Below, piece by piece: positions 19,092 to 27,300 of a DNA stretch of 64,000 nt. Location of the stretch: contig NZ_HE610977.1 in assembly GCF_000285495.1 (NCBI RefSeq), positions 74,858 to 138,857 of the forward strand, written 5' to 3'. Each line of letters begins with the position of its first letter. The stretch's first letter is position 1. The notes below the pieces were generated by a model. It was not told where the DNA came from. It saw only the letters and a list, made by a program, of their open reading frames with translations, and did not search any database. Position numbers and translations under genes: made by a program. The DNA is from Oceanobacillus massiliensis str. N'diop (GTDB lineage: Bacteria; Bacillota; Bacilli; Bacillales; Amphibacillaceae).

Positions 19092-19298
19092 TCAGGATAA
19101 GATTCTCCCGGGTGCAAATTCCGAGTTAAGATAATCCTGTGGATCGGTGGACAATAATTGCTGGATCTGATAGGACCCGTCCTGCTTCCTTAAAGCAAAC
19201 AATGTCCTGCCTTTATAAAAGACACTCTCCATACTAGCGTAGGCATCCATCTCCACTGGAAAAATATCGTTATGCGCTAATGGGGTATATAAAATCAT
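19092..19298 (-). CDS. ylzJ: YlzJ-like small protein
   Basis: A 68-residue protein of the YlzJ-like family, function unknown. It begins [14 protein letters not shown], as family members do, and has no signal or membrane segment. Its ATG overlaps the tepA stop (ATGA), and the same pair occurs at this place in other Bacillaceae, between tepA and spoIIIE. Confidence 0.85.
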   Translation of the reverse strand: MILYTPLAHNDIFPVEMDAYASMESVFYKGRTLFALRKQDGSYQIQQLLSTDPQDYLNSEFAPGRILS

Positions 19299-20032
19299 TG
19301 GACAACACTGCCTTCCATGTCCGAATCGGTTCCTATCAATTCATTTAATTTATTCATTGCTTCCTTTACCCCGCCAACTTCATTGATCAAACCATATTCA
19401 ACAGCATCTCTGCCCACAACATTCGTCCCGATATCTCTTGTCAGATTACCTTTTGCAAACATTAGATCCTTGAATTTCTCTTCTTTGATATTGGAATGCT
19501 CGACAACAAATTGGATCACCCTGTCCTGCATCTTATCGAGATATTCAAAAGTCTGAGGAACTCCTATTACCAATCCTGTCAGCCGTACAGGATGGATGGT
19601 CATCGTAGCAGTAGGAACGATAAACGAATAATTTGTAGCGACAGCTATCGGCACGCCAATCGAGTGACCGCCTCCAAGTACGATGGAAACAGTCGGTTTG
19701 GAAATCGAACCGATCATTTCTGCAAGTGCCAACCCTGCTTCGACATCACCGCCGACCGTATTCAGTAAAATGATAAGCCCCTCAATTTTAGGGTTCTGCT
19801 CAATAGCAATCAGCTGTGGCAGTAGATGTTCATACTTTGTTGTTTTATTTTGGGGTGGCAGCTGCAAGTGCCCTTCAACCTGGCCAATTATGGACAGAAC
19901 ATGAATATTTGATTCAGGTGCCTGAGGAATATTTGATTGGCCAAGCTGTTGAATTTTCTCAACGAGTGATGATGCATGTGGCTGATTTTCCTGCTGCTGG
20001 TTTTTATTTTGACTTTCTTTCTCTTCTTTCAT
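19295..20032 (-). CDS. tepA: ClpP-family translocation-enhancing protein TepA
   Basis: Cytosolic serine-protease-fold protein of 245 residues related to ClpP; in B. subtilis TepA was linked to protein export. The N-terminal 40 residues are a Gln/Asn/Glu-rich tail. The core keeps a nucleophile-like Ser in [12 protein letters not shown] and a His in MTIHPVRL, so activity is plausible. ATG 20032 is preceded by AAGGGAG. In B. subtilis rnjB lies between dapA and this gene; here dapA is the direct upstream neighbour. Confidence 0.9.
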   Translation of the reverse strand: MKEEKESQNKNQQQENQPHASSLVEKIQQLGQSNIPQAPESNIHVLSIIGQVEGHLQLPPQNKTTKYEHLLPQLIAIEQNPKIEGLIILLNTVGGDVEAGLALAEMIGSISKPTVSIVLGGGHSIGVPIAVATNYSFIVPTATMTIHPVRLTGLVIGVPQTFEYLDKMQDRVIQFVVEHSNIKEEKFKDLMFAKGNLTRDIGTNVVGRDAVEYGLINEVGGVKEAMNKLNELIGTDSDMEGSVVQ

Positions 20033-20089
20033 TTAGGAACACTCCCTTCATCACAATGGCTATAAAGATAGTATGGACCTAAATATACA

Positions 20090-20121
20090 AAAAATACCGG
20101 CTGACTGCAGCCGGTATTTTT
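20090..20121 (-). terminator. Terminator of the spoVF-asd-dapG-dapA operon
   Basis: A 14-bp stem AAAAATACCGGCTG/CAGCCGGTATTTTT with a four-base loop, followed on the minus strand by a T-rich tract. It is a strong terminator after dapA. Confidence 0.85.
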
Positions 20122-20168
20122 TTAATTTCGCTCATTTGGATCAGAGTCACTCATATAGTCTTCGTCTA

Positions 20169-21035
20169 TTATTGTTGCAAAAGGATTTTCAATTGATCGG
20201 TTTCTTCCTCTGTAAGGCTAATCAATGGCAGCCGGACACCGCCTGATTCAATCCCTTTGATTTGCAGTGCAGCTTTAACTGGGGAAGGATTTGGAGCGGT
20301 AAAAAGTCCGTTCATGATTGGAAGCAATTTACGGTGCTTCGATGCCGCATCGCGGATGTTTCCTTGCTGAAAATCATCCATCATTTCCTTCATTTCATTA
20401 CCAATAATATGAGAGGCAACGGACACAACCCCTTCAGCTCCTATCGCCAGCATTGGTAATGTCAGTCCATCATCACCACTGTATACACTAAATTCTGCTG
20501 ATGTGTTCTCGATTATGTCTGCTATCTGGTCCAGATCTCCACTCGCTTCCTTGACCGAAACAATATTATCGATTGAACTTAAATTGATAATAGTCTCCGC
20601 AGTCATCTTCACGACAGAACGGCCAGGGATATTATAAAGCATGACCGGTAAACTTGTTTCCTTGGCAATCGCGGCAAAATGCTCGTACATCCCTTGCTGA
20701 CTCGGCTTGTTATAATAAGGTGCTACAAGCATCACCGCGTCAACGCCACACGCTTCAGCTTCCTTCGTAAGACTTATCGATGCTGCCGTATTGTTGCTTC
20801 CTGTTCCAGCAATCACCGGTACTCGTTTATTAACATGCTTTACCACATGCTGATACAAACTGATTTTTTCATCTTCTGTCAGTGTTGGCGATTCTCCGGT
20901 AGTTCCCGCAATCACCAGTCCATCCGTTCCATTCTCAAGCAGATAGTCAATCAAAATGCTTGTTTGTTCAAAATCTATTCCACCCTTTTCATCAAAGGGA
21001 GTAATCATTGCGGTCAATATTTGCCCAAAATTCAT
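20169..21035 (-). CDS. dapA: 4-hydroxy-tetrahydrodipicolinate synthase
   Basis: Condenses pyruvate with aspartate-semialdehyde, the branch step to diaminopimelate, lysine and spore dipicolinate. The 288-residue TIM barrel keeps the Tyr of PVMLYNIPGR and the Schiff-base Lys of VSVKEASGD, plus the GTTGESPTL phosphate-binding segment. It is the last gene of the spoVFA-spoVFB-asd-dapG-dapA group, so the substrate for dipicolinate synthase is made by the same operon. Confidence 0.97.
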   Translation of the reverse strand: MNFGQILTAMITPFDEKGGIDFEQTSILIDYLLENGTDGLVIAGTTGESPTLTEDEKISLYQHVVKHVNKRVPVIAGTGSNNTAASISLTKEAEACGVDAVMLVAPYYNKPSQQGMYEHFAAIAKETSLPVMLYNIPGRSVVKMTAETIINLSSIDNIVSVKEASGDLDQIADIIENTSAEFSVYSGDDGLTLPMLAIGAEGVVSVASHIIGNEMKEMMDDFQQGNIRDAASKHRKLLPIMNGLFTAPNPSPVKAALQIKGIESGGVRLPLISLTEEETDQLKILLQQ

Positions 21036-21099
21036 TCCTAATCACCTTTCTTCTGTACGGGCGTAAAGACAGAGATACCATATTTTAAAAGGCCATGTC

Positions 21100-22329
21100 T
21101 CAGACTGGTTCATTAATTTCACTCAATCCAAAAACCTCATGCAAGGCATTAACTGCTGTTATTAGATCGTTTGCACGAACCAAAACCCAGATTGTTGTAT
21201 GACTATCCGCTGACTGTAATATCTGTACGCCTGCATTTGTCAATGCTTGAACTATTTTTGATGCAACCCCGGGAACGCCATTCATCCCTGCACCTACTGC
21301 CGATACCTTGGCACATCCTTCTGTAATTTCAGGATGGAACCCCAGTACTTCCAGTATATCAATTGCCTTCTCAGTTAGTGCAGCCGGTACTGTATAGACC
21401 ACACCAGTAGGCGAAATGTTTATAAAATCGACCGAAATTCCTGCTTCAGCCATTGCCTTGAATACTTCAGATTGCATACGGTAGGCTGATTCTTTTGTTT
21501 GAACTTTAATCTGTGTAATCGATGATATATGGGCAATTCCTGTAATCATCCTGTCGGGTATATCCATTCCCATTTCCAGAATCCTTGATGACGTAACTAA
21601 CGTTCCAAGTTCATCTGAGTAGGTTGACCTTATACGCATTGGAATTTTACCCTGCATTGCAATTTCCACTGCACGGGGGTGGATTACTTTTGCACCTTGA
21701 TAAGCCAGATTACAAATTTCATTGTAAGTGACAACATTTAGCGGTCTGGCATTTTTTACCACTCGTGGATCGGCTGTCATAATTCCATTCACATCAGTAA
21801 AGATTTCTATCCTTTCAGCCGCAAGGGCAACTCCAAGAGCCGCTGCCGATGTATCGCTCCCGCCGCGGCCAATTGTTGTGATTTCACCAGTTTCCGATTC
21901 ACCTTGAAAGCCAGCTACAACGACCACATCATTTTTTTCGAATTCCTTTAGGATGCGCGCAGGATTGACTTCTTTAATTTTAGCTTTATTAAAGTCCTCG
22001 GTTGTTAAGAATCCGGCCTGTGCACCTGTTAATGCAACGGAGGAAATATGGTTCTTTTGGAGTTCATTGGACAGGACTACCGCTGAAATTATTTCTCCGC
22101 AGGACATCAGCAAATCCAATTCGCGTGCCGAGTTCTTATTTGCTGGATAATCAACGAGGCCGAGCAGCGTATCCGTTGCATATGGATCGGGTTTTCTGCC
22201 CAATGCCGACACGACAACTACCAGTTTATAATCCTTTACTAAGGCATCTTTTATATGTTTTATTACATGTTCTCTGTTTTCTGCCGTTTGGACGGAAGTT
22301 CCGCCAAACTTTTGCACCAATACTTGCAT
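21100..22329 (-). CDS. dapG: Aspartokinase I (diaminopimelate-sensitive type)
   Basis: Phosphorylates aspartate, the first step to lysine, diaminopimelate, threonine and methionine. The 409-residue product has the kinase domain with VQKFGGTSVQTAENR at its N-terminus and GRGGSDTSAAALGVAL near residue 165, then two ACT domains for feedback control. Gene neighbours identify it as dapG rather than lysC. Two adjacent ATG codons (22332, 22329) follow GAGGTG; the second has the better spacing. No lysine riboswitch is visible in front. Confidence 0.94.
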   Translation of the reverse strand: MQVLVQKFGGTSVQTAENREHVIKHIKDALVKDYKLVVVVSALGRKPDPYATDTLLGLVDYPANKNSARELDLLMSCGEIISAVVLSNELQKNHISSVALTGAQAGFLTTEDFNKAKIKEVNPARILKEFEKNDVVVVAGFQGESETGEITTIGRGGSDTSAAALGVALAAERIEIFTDVNGIMTADPRVVKNARPLNVVTYNEICNLAYQGAKVIHPRAVEIAMQGKIPMRIRSTYSDELGTLVTSSRILEMGMDIPDRMITGIAHISSITQIKVQTKESAYRMQSEVFKAMAEAGISVDFINISPTGVVYTVPAALTEKAIDILEVLGFHPEITEGCAKVSAVGAGMNGVPGVASKIVQALTNAGVQILQSADSHTTIWVLVRANDLITAVNALHEVFGLSEINEPV

Positions 22330-22405
22330 CATAACACCTCTATTATTACCGGATACTGTATGTTCAAAGAGTCTCACCTGAGCAGTGAAACCTTTTGAAC
22401 AACAA

Positions 22406-23452
22406 TTATAGCCAATTATTTTTAATCAATGATTGCGCAATTTGAACCGTATTCCATGCAGCCCCTTTAAGCAGGTTGTCAGATACTATCCAGAGATGGA
22501 ATCCTTTTGAATGATCAGGATCTTTGCGGACACGGCCGACAAAAACTTCCTCTTTGTCTGCTGCCGCTAAAGGAGTAGGGTATTCCTGTACCGCTGGATT
22601 GTCCTGAAGTACAACACCGTCAGCAGTTTTCAGTACTTCCCATAAGTCTGCTACCTTGACATCTTCCTGATCGAGTTCAATGTATACGCTCTCCGCATGT
22701 GAAGTGAAGAATGGCAGTCTTACACATGTTGCAGCAACGGATAATGCATCATCATGCATGATTTTTTTGGTTTCATTCATCATTTTCATTTCTTCAAATG
22801 TATATCCATTATCACCGAATACATCAATCTGCGGAAGTGCATTAAATGCGATTGGATAGTGATTCTCGTCACCTTTAACAGGGAGAAGATTAGCCACCAT
22901 TTCTTCTTCATTCAGATATTGCTGCGACTGGATCTTTAATTCCTCAGCAGCCTTAGCACCAGCACCGGATACGGCCTGGTAGGTGGAAACAATGATTCGA
23001 TTGATTCCGAATGCGTCTTTAATTGGTTTTAAAGCAGCAACCATTTGAATGGTCGAGCAATTAGGATTTGCAATGATGCCATTATGTTTTGCAATGTCCT
23101 CACTGTTCACTTCCGGTACTACAAGCGGGACATTCTCATCCATCCTGTAGGCACTTGTGTTATCGACGACAACTGCACCATGTTTTACAGCTTCAGGTGC
23201 AAGTTCCTTAGAAACAGATCCCCCTGCAGAAAAAAGAGCAATATCGATACCTGCAAAGCTCTCCGGCGTTGCTTCTTCTACAATAATTTGTTTATTACCA
23301 AAAGCAACCCTCTTCCCGGCTGACCTTTTTGAGGAGAGCAATTTTAATTTATTTATAGGAAAACGTTTATCTTCTAATAGTTGAATGATTTTCTGTCCGA
23401 CTGCTCCTGTTGCTCCGACGACTGCAACATTATATGCTGTTTTTACTGGCAT
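22406..23452 (-). CDS. asd: Aspartate-semialdehyde dehydrogenase
   Basis: Reduces aspartyl phosphate to the semialdehyde with NADPH. The 348-residue product has the Rossmann start VAVVGATGAVGQKI, the catalytic Cys in NPNCSTIQ and the later His in the substrate site region (RLPFFTSHAESV). It follows spoVFB by 58 bases and precedes dapG by 76 bases, as in B. subtilis. Confidence 0.97.
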   Translation of the reverse strand: MPVKTAYNVAVVGATGAVGQKIIQLLEDKRFPINKLKLLSSKRSAGKRVAFGNKQIIVEEATPESFAGIDIALFSAGGSVSKELAPEAVKHGAVVVDNTSAYRMDENVPLVVPEVNSEDIAKHNGIIANPNCSTIQMVAALKPIKDAFGINRIIVSTYQAVSGAGAKAAEELKIQSQQYLNEEEMVANLLPVKGDENHYPIAFNALPQIDVFGDNGYTFEEMKMMNETKKIMHDDALSVAATCVRLPFFTSHAESVYIELDQEDVKVADLWEVLKTADGVVLQDNPAVQEYPTPLAAADKEEVFVGRVRKDPDHSKGFHLWIVSDNLLKGAAWNTVQIAQSLIKNNWL

Positions 23453-23510
23453 TTGCCATGACTCCCTTCAAAATGGAAAATAACTAGCTTCAATTAATTG
23501 TACTAGTTTT

Positions 23511-24116
23511 TTATTTTAACATATTTTCAGCCGTATAAGGAATAATAATAGGCTGGAGTTGCTGATCATTTAAAGCAGCTTTGACACTATCAACCAGATA
23601 ATCCAATTTAGCTGATACGGAATTTGGTTTATTGTATGGGTCATCCTGTCCAAAAGGGATGAAATAGATATTCTTGCTGTTCATCAGTTTCATCAAATTG
23701 GTCCCATTCAATCCCAATGCATCGTTTGTCGTCACACCAAGCAAGACCGGATTCTGATTTCTCAAGGTGGATTTCGCGGCCATCAGAACCGGATTATCTG
23801 TTTGGGCGTTTGCCATCTTACTCAATGAATTTCCAGTAAGCGGCGCGATTACCATGCAATCAAGCGGCGACTTTGGTCCAAGGGGCTCCGCTTCCGGAAT
23901 CGTTTTAATGACCTTATTTCCTGTAATACGTTCCAGTTCGTTAATATGATCTGTGGCTTTACCGAATTTTGTATCCGTGTTTTGGACAGTGTAGGAAACA
24001 ATTGGAATGACTTCGGCCTGTTCTCTCATCAACTTTTCTAGCTGCACAAACACCTGTTTAAATGTGTGATGCGAACCAGTCAATCCAATTCCAATCCGCT
24101 TTCCGGCCAGATTCAT
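23511..24116 (-). CDS. spoVFB: Dipicolinate synthase subunit B
   Basis: Flavoprotein-like subunit of the enzyme that makes dipicolinic acid in the mother cell for spore heat resistance. The 201-residue product starts with GKRIGIGLTGSHHTFKQV and carries CMVIAPLTGNSLSKMAN, typical of the flavin-binding decarboxylase-like fold. Its ATG overlaps the end of spoVFA by four bases, so both subunits are probably made together. Confidence 0.96.
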   Translation of the reverse strand: MNLAGKRIGIGLTGSHHTFKQVFVQLEKLMREQAEVIPIVSYTVQNTDTKFGKATDHINELERITGNKVIKTIPEAEPLGPKSPLDCMVIAPLTGNSLSKMANAQTDNPVLMAAKSTLRNQNPVLLGVTTNDALGLNGTNLMKLMNSKNIYFIPFGQDDPYNKPNSVSAKLDYLVDSVKAALNDQQLQPIIIPYTAENMLK

Positions 24117-24997
24117 AGTGCTTCCCTCTCTTCTTCCAGAATTTGTGTTATAACGTCTGCCAATATCTTTCCAGCCGTTCGGGGTGCTACAATTCCGGGA
24201 AGACTTCTTGCCAAAATCGCTTTAATTCCCCTTTTATCGGCAAACTCAAAATCCGTACCGCCTGGCTTGGATGCCAAATCGATAATAATTGCGTTTACCG
24301 GCAGATTCTGAATTGCTTCCTTTGTGACAATCGGAGATGGAATGGTATTTATTAATACATCACAGTTATGCGTGTTCTCAGAAAGCTTTTCCAACGGGAT
24401 TGCGCGCAATCCCATTTCGGTAATCCGTGCGAGGTCCCTGATGCTTCTTGCACAAACGGATACGTTTGCACCGAGTGCTGAGAATTTATTGGCAACCGTA
24501 TTTCCAACCCGGCCAAACCCCGTCACCAATACATTTGATGAATGTATGGTATGATCTGTCTGTTCGAACGCCATCATGATGGCCCCTTCTGCAGTAGGAA
24601 TTGAATTATAAATAGCAACATCGTCTCTTTCCAGCAATGGAATTAATGTGATTCCTGTTTCATTTGCAGACTGCGATAGATAATCATTTGTTATTCCTGT
24701 AAATACAATGGAAGTTTTTTTTAGTTTATGAAACCATTCCTTATTCAGATTAATAACTTTATCCGAAAATACGGTTTCAATATTTCCTTTTGCATCCGTA
24801 CCTGTGATGGGAAGAACAACCGCATCGAGCTTAGACTGATCCAGTTCATCTAATTCCATTTCATTTAATTCCATAAATCCTTGTTCCAGTTTGTCAAACC
24901 CAACGAGAATTATCGTAGTGTCAGGTAATTGTTTTAGTTGCCTGATCAGCTCCAGATATCTTGCGTCCCCGCCAATCACAGCTATTAATTGACTCAT
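24113..24997 (-). CDS. spoVFA: Dipicolinate synthase subunit A
   Basis: Catalytic dehydrogenase subunit of dipicolinate synthase. The 294-residue product begins with a nucleotide-binding segment (IAVIGGDARYLELIRQL) and has a second Rossmann motif NVLVTGFGRVGNTVANKF near residue 150. The frame is open nine codons further upstream, but ATG 24997 gives the family N-terminus and follows GGAGGG at 11 bases. A good sigma-K type promoter lies upstream, matching mother-cell expression. Confidence 0.95.
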   Translation of the reverse strand: MSQLIAVIGGDARYLELIRQLKQLPDTTIILVGFDKLEQGFMELNEMELDELDQSKLDAVVLPITGTDAKGNIETVFSDKVINLNKEWFHKLKKTSIVFTGITNDYLSQSANETGITLIPLLERDDVAIYNSIPTAEGAIMMAFEQTDHTIHSSNVLVTGFGRVGNTVANKFSALGANVSVCARSIRDLARITEMGLRAIPLEKLSENTHNCDVLINTIPSPIVTKEAIQNLPVNAIIIDLASKPGGTDFEFADKRGIKAILARSLPGIVAPRTAGKILADVITQILEEEREAL

Positions 24998-25045
24998 TGT
25001 TGTGTTTACCCTCCAGACATACAATTCCTGTAATCATTTTCTTTA

Positions 25046-25072
25046 TAGCTTATGTGAGAGCACTGTGGGAGT
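25046..25072 (-). promoter_or_regulatory. Candidate sigma-K promoter of the spoVF operon
   Basis: On the minus strand CATAAGCTA (25054-25046) fits the sigma-K -10 consensus CATANNNTA, and AC at 25072-25071 lies 16 bases upstream, as the -35 element requires. It sits about 50 bases before the spoVFA start. B. subtilis spoVF is sigma-K dependent. Confidence 0.6.
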
Positions 25073-25099
25073 GATTGTCAGTTTAAAAAAAGATAGAAA

Positions 25100-25131
25100 A
25101 AGGCTGCTATCACAATCGTGATAGCAGCCTT
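25100..25131 (-). terminator. Terminator of ymxH
   Basis: A perfect 14-bp stem AAGGCTGCTATCAC/GTGATAGCAGCCTT with a four-base loop, followed on the minus strand by TTTTCTATCTTTTTTT. It lies 13 bases past the ymxH stop. Confidence 0.9.
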
Positions 25132-25144
25132 GATTTTTAAGGTA

Positions 25145-25387
25145 TTAACCAAAATGATTTGTTTCAATCATAATCATATCTTCACCGATTTTTTTGATCG
25201 ATTTCCAGGGGATTTTCGTTTCATCCCCTTCTTTCACTAAACCAAACCATTTATAATTGGGAATGATAAAGGATTCTATCTGACCTGACTTCTCATCGAT
25301 TTCCAAATCGGTCTGCCCCAATATTCCAAGTCTTGTTCCCTCATTAACGTTAATGATCTCCTTGTCACTCATCTCTTTGAACCGCAT
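25145..25387 (-). CDS. ymxH: YlmC/YmxH family PRC-barrel sporulation protein
   Basis: An 80-residue PRC-barrel protein of the YlmC/YmxH family, found in spore formers and of unknown exact role. It starts MRFKEMSDKEIINVNEGTRLG and contains GQTDLEID and IPWKSIKKIGEDMIMIE, typical of the fold. It stands between mlpA and spoVFA, as in B. subtilis. A strong terminator follows, so it is not read into spoVFA. Confidence 0.9.
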   Translation of the reverse strand: MRFKEMSDKEIINVNEGTRLGILGQTDLEIDEKSGQIESFIIPNYKWFGLVKEGDETKIPWKSIKKIGEDMIMIETNHFG

Positions 25388-25500
25388 GTTCCAGCCTCCC
25401 GAAAACTGTTTATATCATATATATGTTTCTATGAAAAAGCTATGTATAAAACAGGACGACGATGCATTAGAATGCTGCTGTCCCATGAGATTTTCTGACT

Positions 25501-25540
25501 AATAAAAAGTGCTTCAATACGCCAATGCGGATTGAAGCAC
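25501..25540 (-). terminator. Probable displaced terminator of mlpA
   Basis: A 10-bp stem GTGCTTCAAT/ATTGAAGCAC (25509-25518 with 25531-25540) with TTTTTATT after it on the minus strand. It is about 475 bases downstream of the mlpA stop; the repeat element lies between. The rest of 25388-25605 is AT-rich, with no gene seen. Confidence 0.65.
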
Positions 25541-25605
25541 ACTTTAAGTAAACTTTGTTGTTAACCTTCTCTGTTAATATAAACTATGAAGTAATTTGAT
25601 GAATA

Positions 25606-25990
25606 GCTTTATCCCCACTCCAGAAATACGATGCGATTTCCGCGGGCATGCGCTAAGCCAGGGTACTGCTTGCGATTGCTCCCTTGTTCCCTTGCACCGA
25701 GGAACCCTGCTTCGAAGCGTTGCTGGCAGACCAAGGTTCATCTAGTGGGGCTGTGGTAATCTCCGCTCCGGAAATACACTCGCTTTCCCGCTGGAGTCTA
25801 CGTGTATTTCCTCCGCTATGGATTGGAGTGCAGGGCAGTCGACTCCAGCGGGAAAAGCAACAGCTGAAGATCCCCCAGGAAGTGGGTTTCTTCCGAGGAA
25901 GCTGAGAGCGCCCGCCACGGAAAGCGACTGCCCGGAGCGGAGATTGGCCGTTGCTATTACTTCGCAGTTCTATCTTCTATGTCAAAATAA
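25606..25990. repeat. GC-rich composite inverted-repeat element, non-coding
   Basis: This stretch is richer in GC than its surroundings. Its right half is a large palindrome: AATCTCCGCTCCGG (25758-25771) pairs with 25932-25945, and GCTTTCCCGCTGGAGTC (from about 25782) pairs with GACTCCAGCGGGAAAAGC (25841-25858). The left half (25617-25660) is a diverged copy of the outer arm (CTCCAGAAATACGATGCG, TTTCCGCGGGCATGCGCT). I recall similar sequences scattered between genes in many Bacillaceae, but could not check this. No transposase, no target duplication and no convincing coding frame are seen. Confidence 0.7.
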
Positions 25991-26015
25991 CAATCAATTA
26001 GAGAAAAGTGTTTGC

Positions 26016-27242
26016 TTATTCAGGATTCATTGCGGGTGCAATTAATGCACTTGAAGCAGGATGATTGAATACTGTTTTAATCACTTGTTTCACGGAATTG
26101 TGGCTGACTGCATCAATATCCCTGATTGTCTCATCCAATGTGCGATGCCGCTGAAGCAAGAGTTCATTTCTGCCATTTCTGGACATCCGGCTGTTTGTGC
26201 TCTCCAGGCTAAGCATTAGGCTGCCTTTCATTTGTTCCTTGCTGTTGCGCAATTCCTTATCTGAAAGTCCTTCTTTAATTAACGTATCTACTGTTTTGCT
26301 AATCGTATCTCTCAGCAGCGGCAGCTGATCCTTACCAGTACCTGCGTATATCGTCAACAGCCCGTGATCCAAAAATGTCGAATGATACGAGAATACGGAA
26401 TATGCAAGTCCCTGTTTCTCCCTTACATCCTGAAACAGTCTAGAACTCATGCTTCCTCCGAGTACATTGTTCATGATGATAAGGCTATATATATCCTTAT
26501 CCCCTTGAGGAAGGCCCTGGTAGCCTAAACAAAGATGTGCCTGTTCGGTATCTTTGTTTCTTTCAATCGATTGTGCTAGAAATGATGGCTTTACGATTTC
26601 CTTATTGTCTGCAGGTGACTCGTACGATCCAAAATAGCCTTCCACGGAATGGATAAATGAGCTATCTACATTTCCAGCTACCGAAATGACAACATGGTTA
26701 GGTGTATAACGCTGTTCGACATACCTTCTGAGGATATCCGGATTGAATTCCTTTAAATGTCCCTCAGTACCGAGAATCGAATAGCCTAGCGGATGATCTC
26801 CATACGATGCTTTTGCCAGGAGATCATGGACGATATCATCGGGAGTATCCTCATACATTTTTATTTCTTCATATACCACTTTCTTCTCCCGTTCCATTTC
26901 CTCCGAATCAAAAGTCGAATTAAAGAACATGTCAGCAAGTATTTCCAAAGCGAAATCCTTATGTGTATCCAGCACCTTAGCATAATAGCAAGTGTATTCT
27001 TTCGATGTGAAAGCATTTATTTGACCGCCGATGGAATCGAAGGCTTCTGCAATATCCTGTGCTGAACGGGTTTTTGTCCCTTTAAAAAACATGTGCTCCA
27101 GAAAATGCGAAATTCCGTTATTTTCACCAGTTTCGTTTCTTGATCCAGTTAGGACCCATATACCAATCGTAACAGATCGCACTGCAGGTATTTTTTCCAG
27201 TACAATCCGAACTCCATTTTTGCTTGTATGCTTATCAATCAC
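26016..27242 (-). CDS. mlpA: M16 family zinc peptidase MlpA (YmxG)
   Basis: Processing-peptidase-like protein of 408 residues. The zinc motif HFLEH is intact in NGISHFLEHMFFKGT near residue 45, with the downstream Glu region REKKVVYEEIKMYEDTPDD. The second domain carries RLFQDVREKQGLAYS. In B. subtilis MlpA affects extracellular protease levels. It is the fourth gene of the rpsO-pnp-ylxY-mlpA order. A repeat element separates its stop codon from a terminator-like hairpin. Confidence 0.95.
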   Translation of the reverse strand: MIDKHTSKNGVRIVLEKIPAVRSVTIGIWVLTGSRNETGENNGISHFLEHMFFKGTKTRSAQDIAEAFDSIGGQINAFTSKEYTCYYAKVLDTHKDFALEILADMFFNSTFDSEEMEREKKVVYEEIKMYEDTPDDIVHDLLAKASYGDHPLGYSILGTEGHLKEFNPDILRRYVEQRYTPNHVVISVAGNVDSSFIHSVEGYFGSYESPADNKEIVKPSFLAQSIERNKDTEQAHLCLGYQGLPQGDKDIYSLIIMNNVLGGSMSSRLFQDVREKQGLAYSVFSYHSTFLDHGLLTIYAGTGKDQLPLLRDTISKTVDTLIKEGLSDKELRNSKEQMKGSLMLSLESTNSRMSRNGRNELLLQRHRTLDETIRDIDAVSHNSVKQVIKTVFNHPASSALIAPAMNPE

Positions 27243-27300
27243 TATTTTTCCTCCTAATGTGTCCCATCCGTATAATTAAGGATAGACTGATACATGAAGA

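Noticed and set aside
22330-22405. Lysine riboswitch before dapG
   Set aside because: The 76-base gap is too short and shows none of the conserved lysine-riboswitch core.
25684-26045. Short plus-strand open frames inside the repeat block (for example 25684-25905 and 25818-26045)
   Set aside because: They cover the inverted repeats, have no ribosome site and an amino-acid make-up dictated by the GC-rich palindrome; one also runs into the mlpA end.
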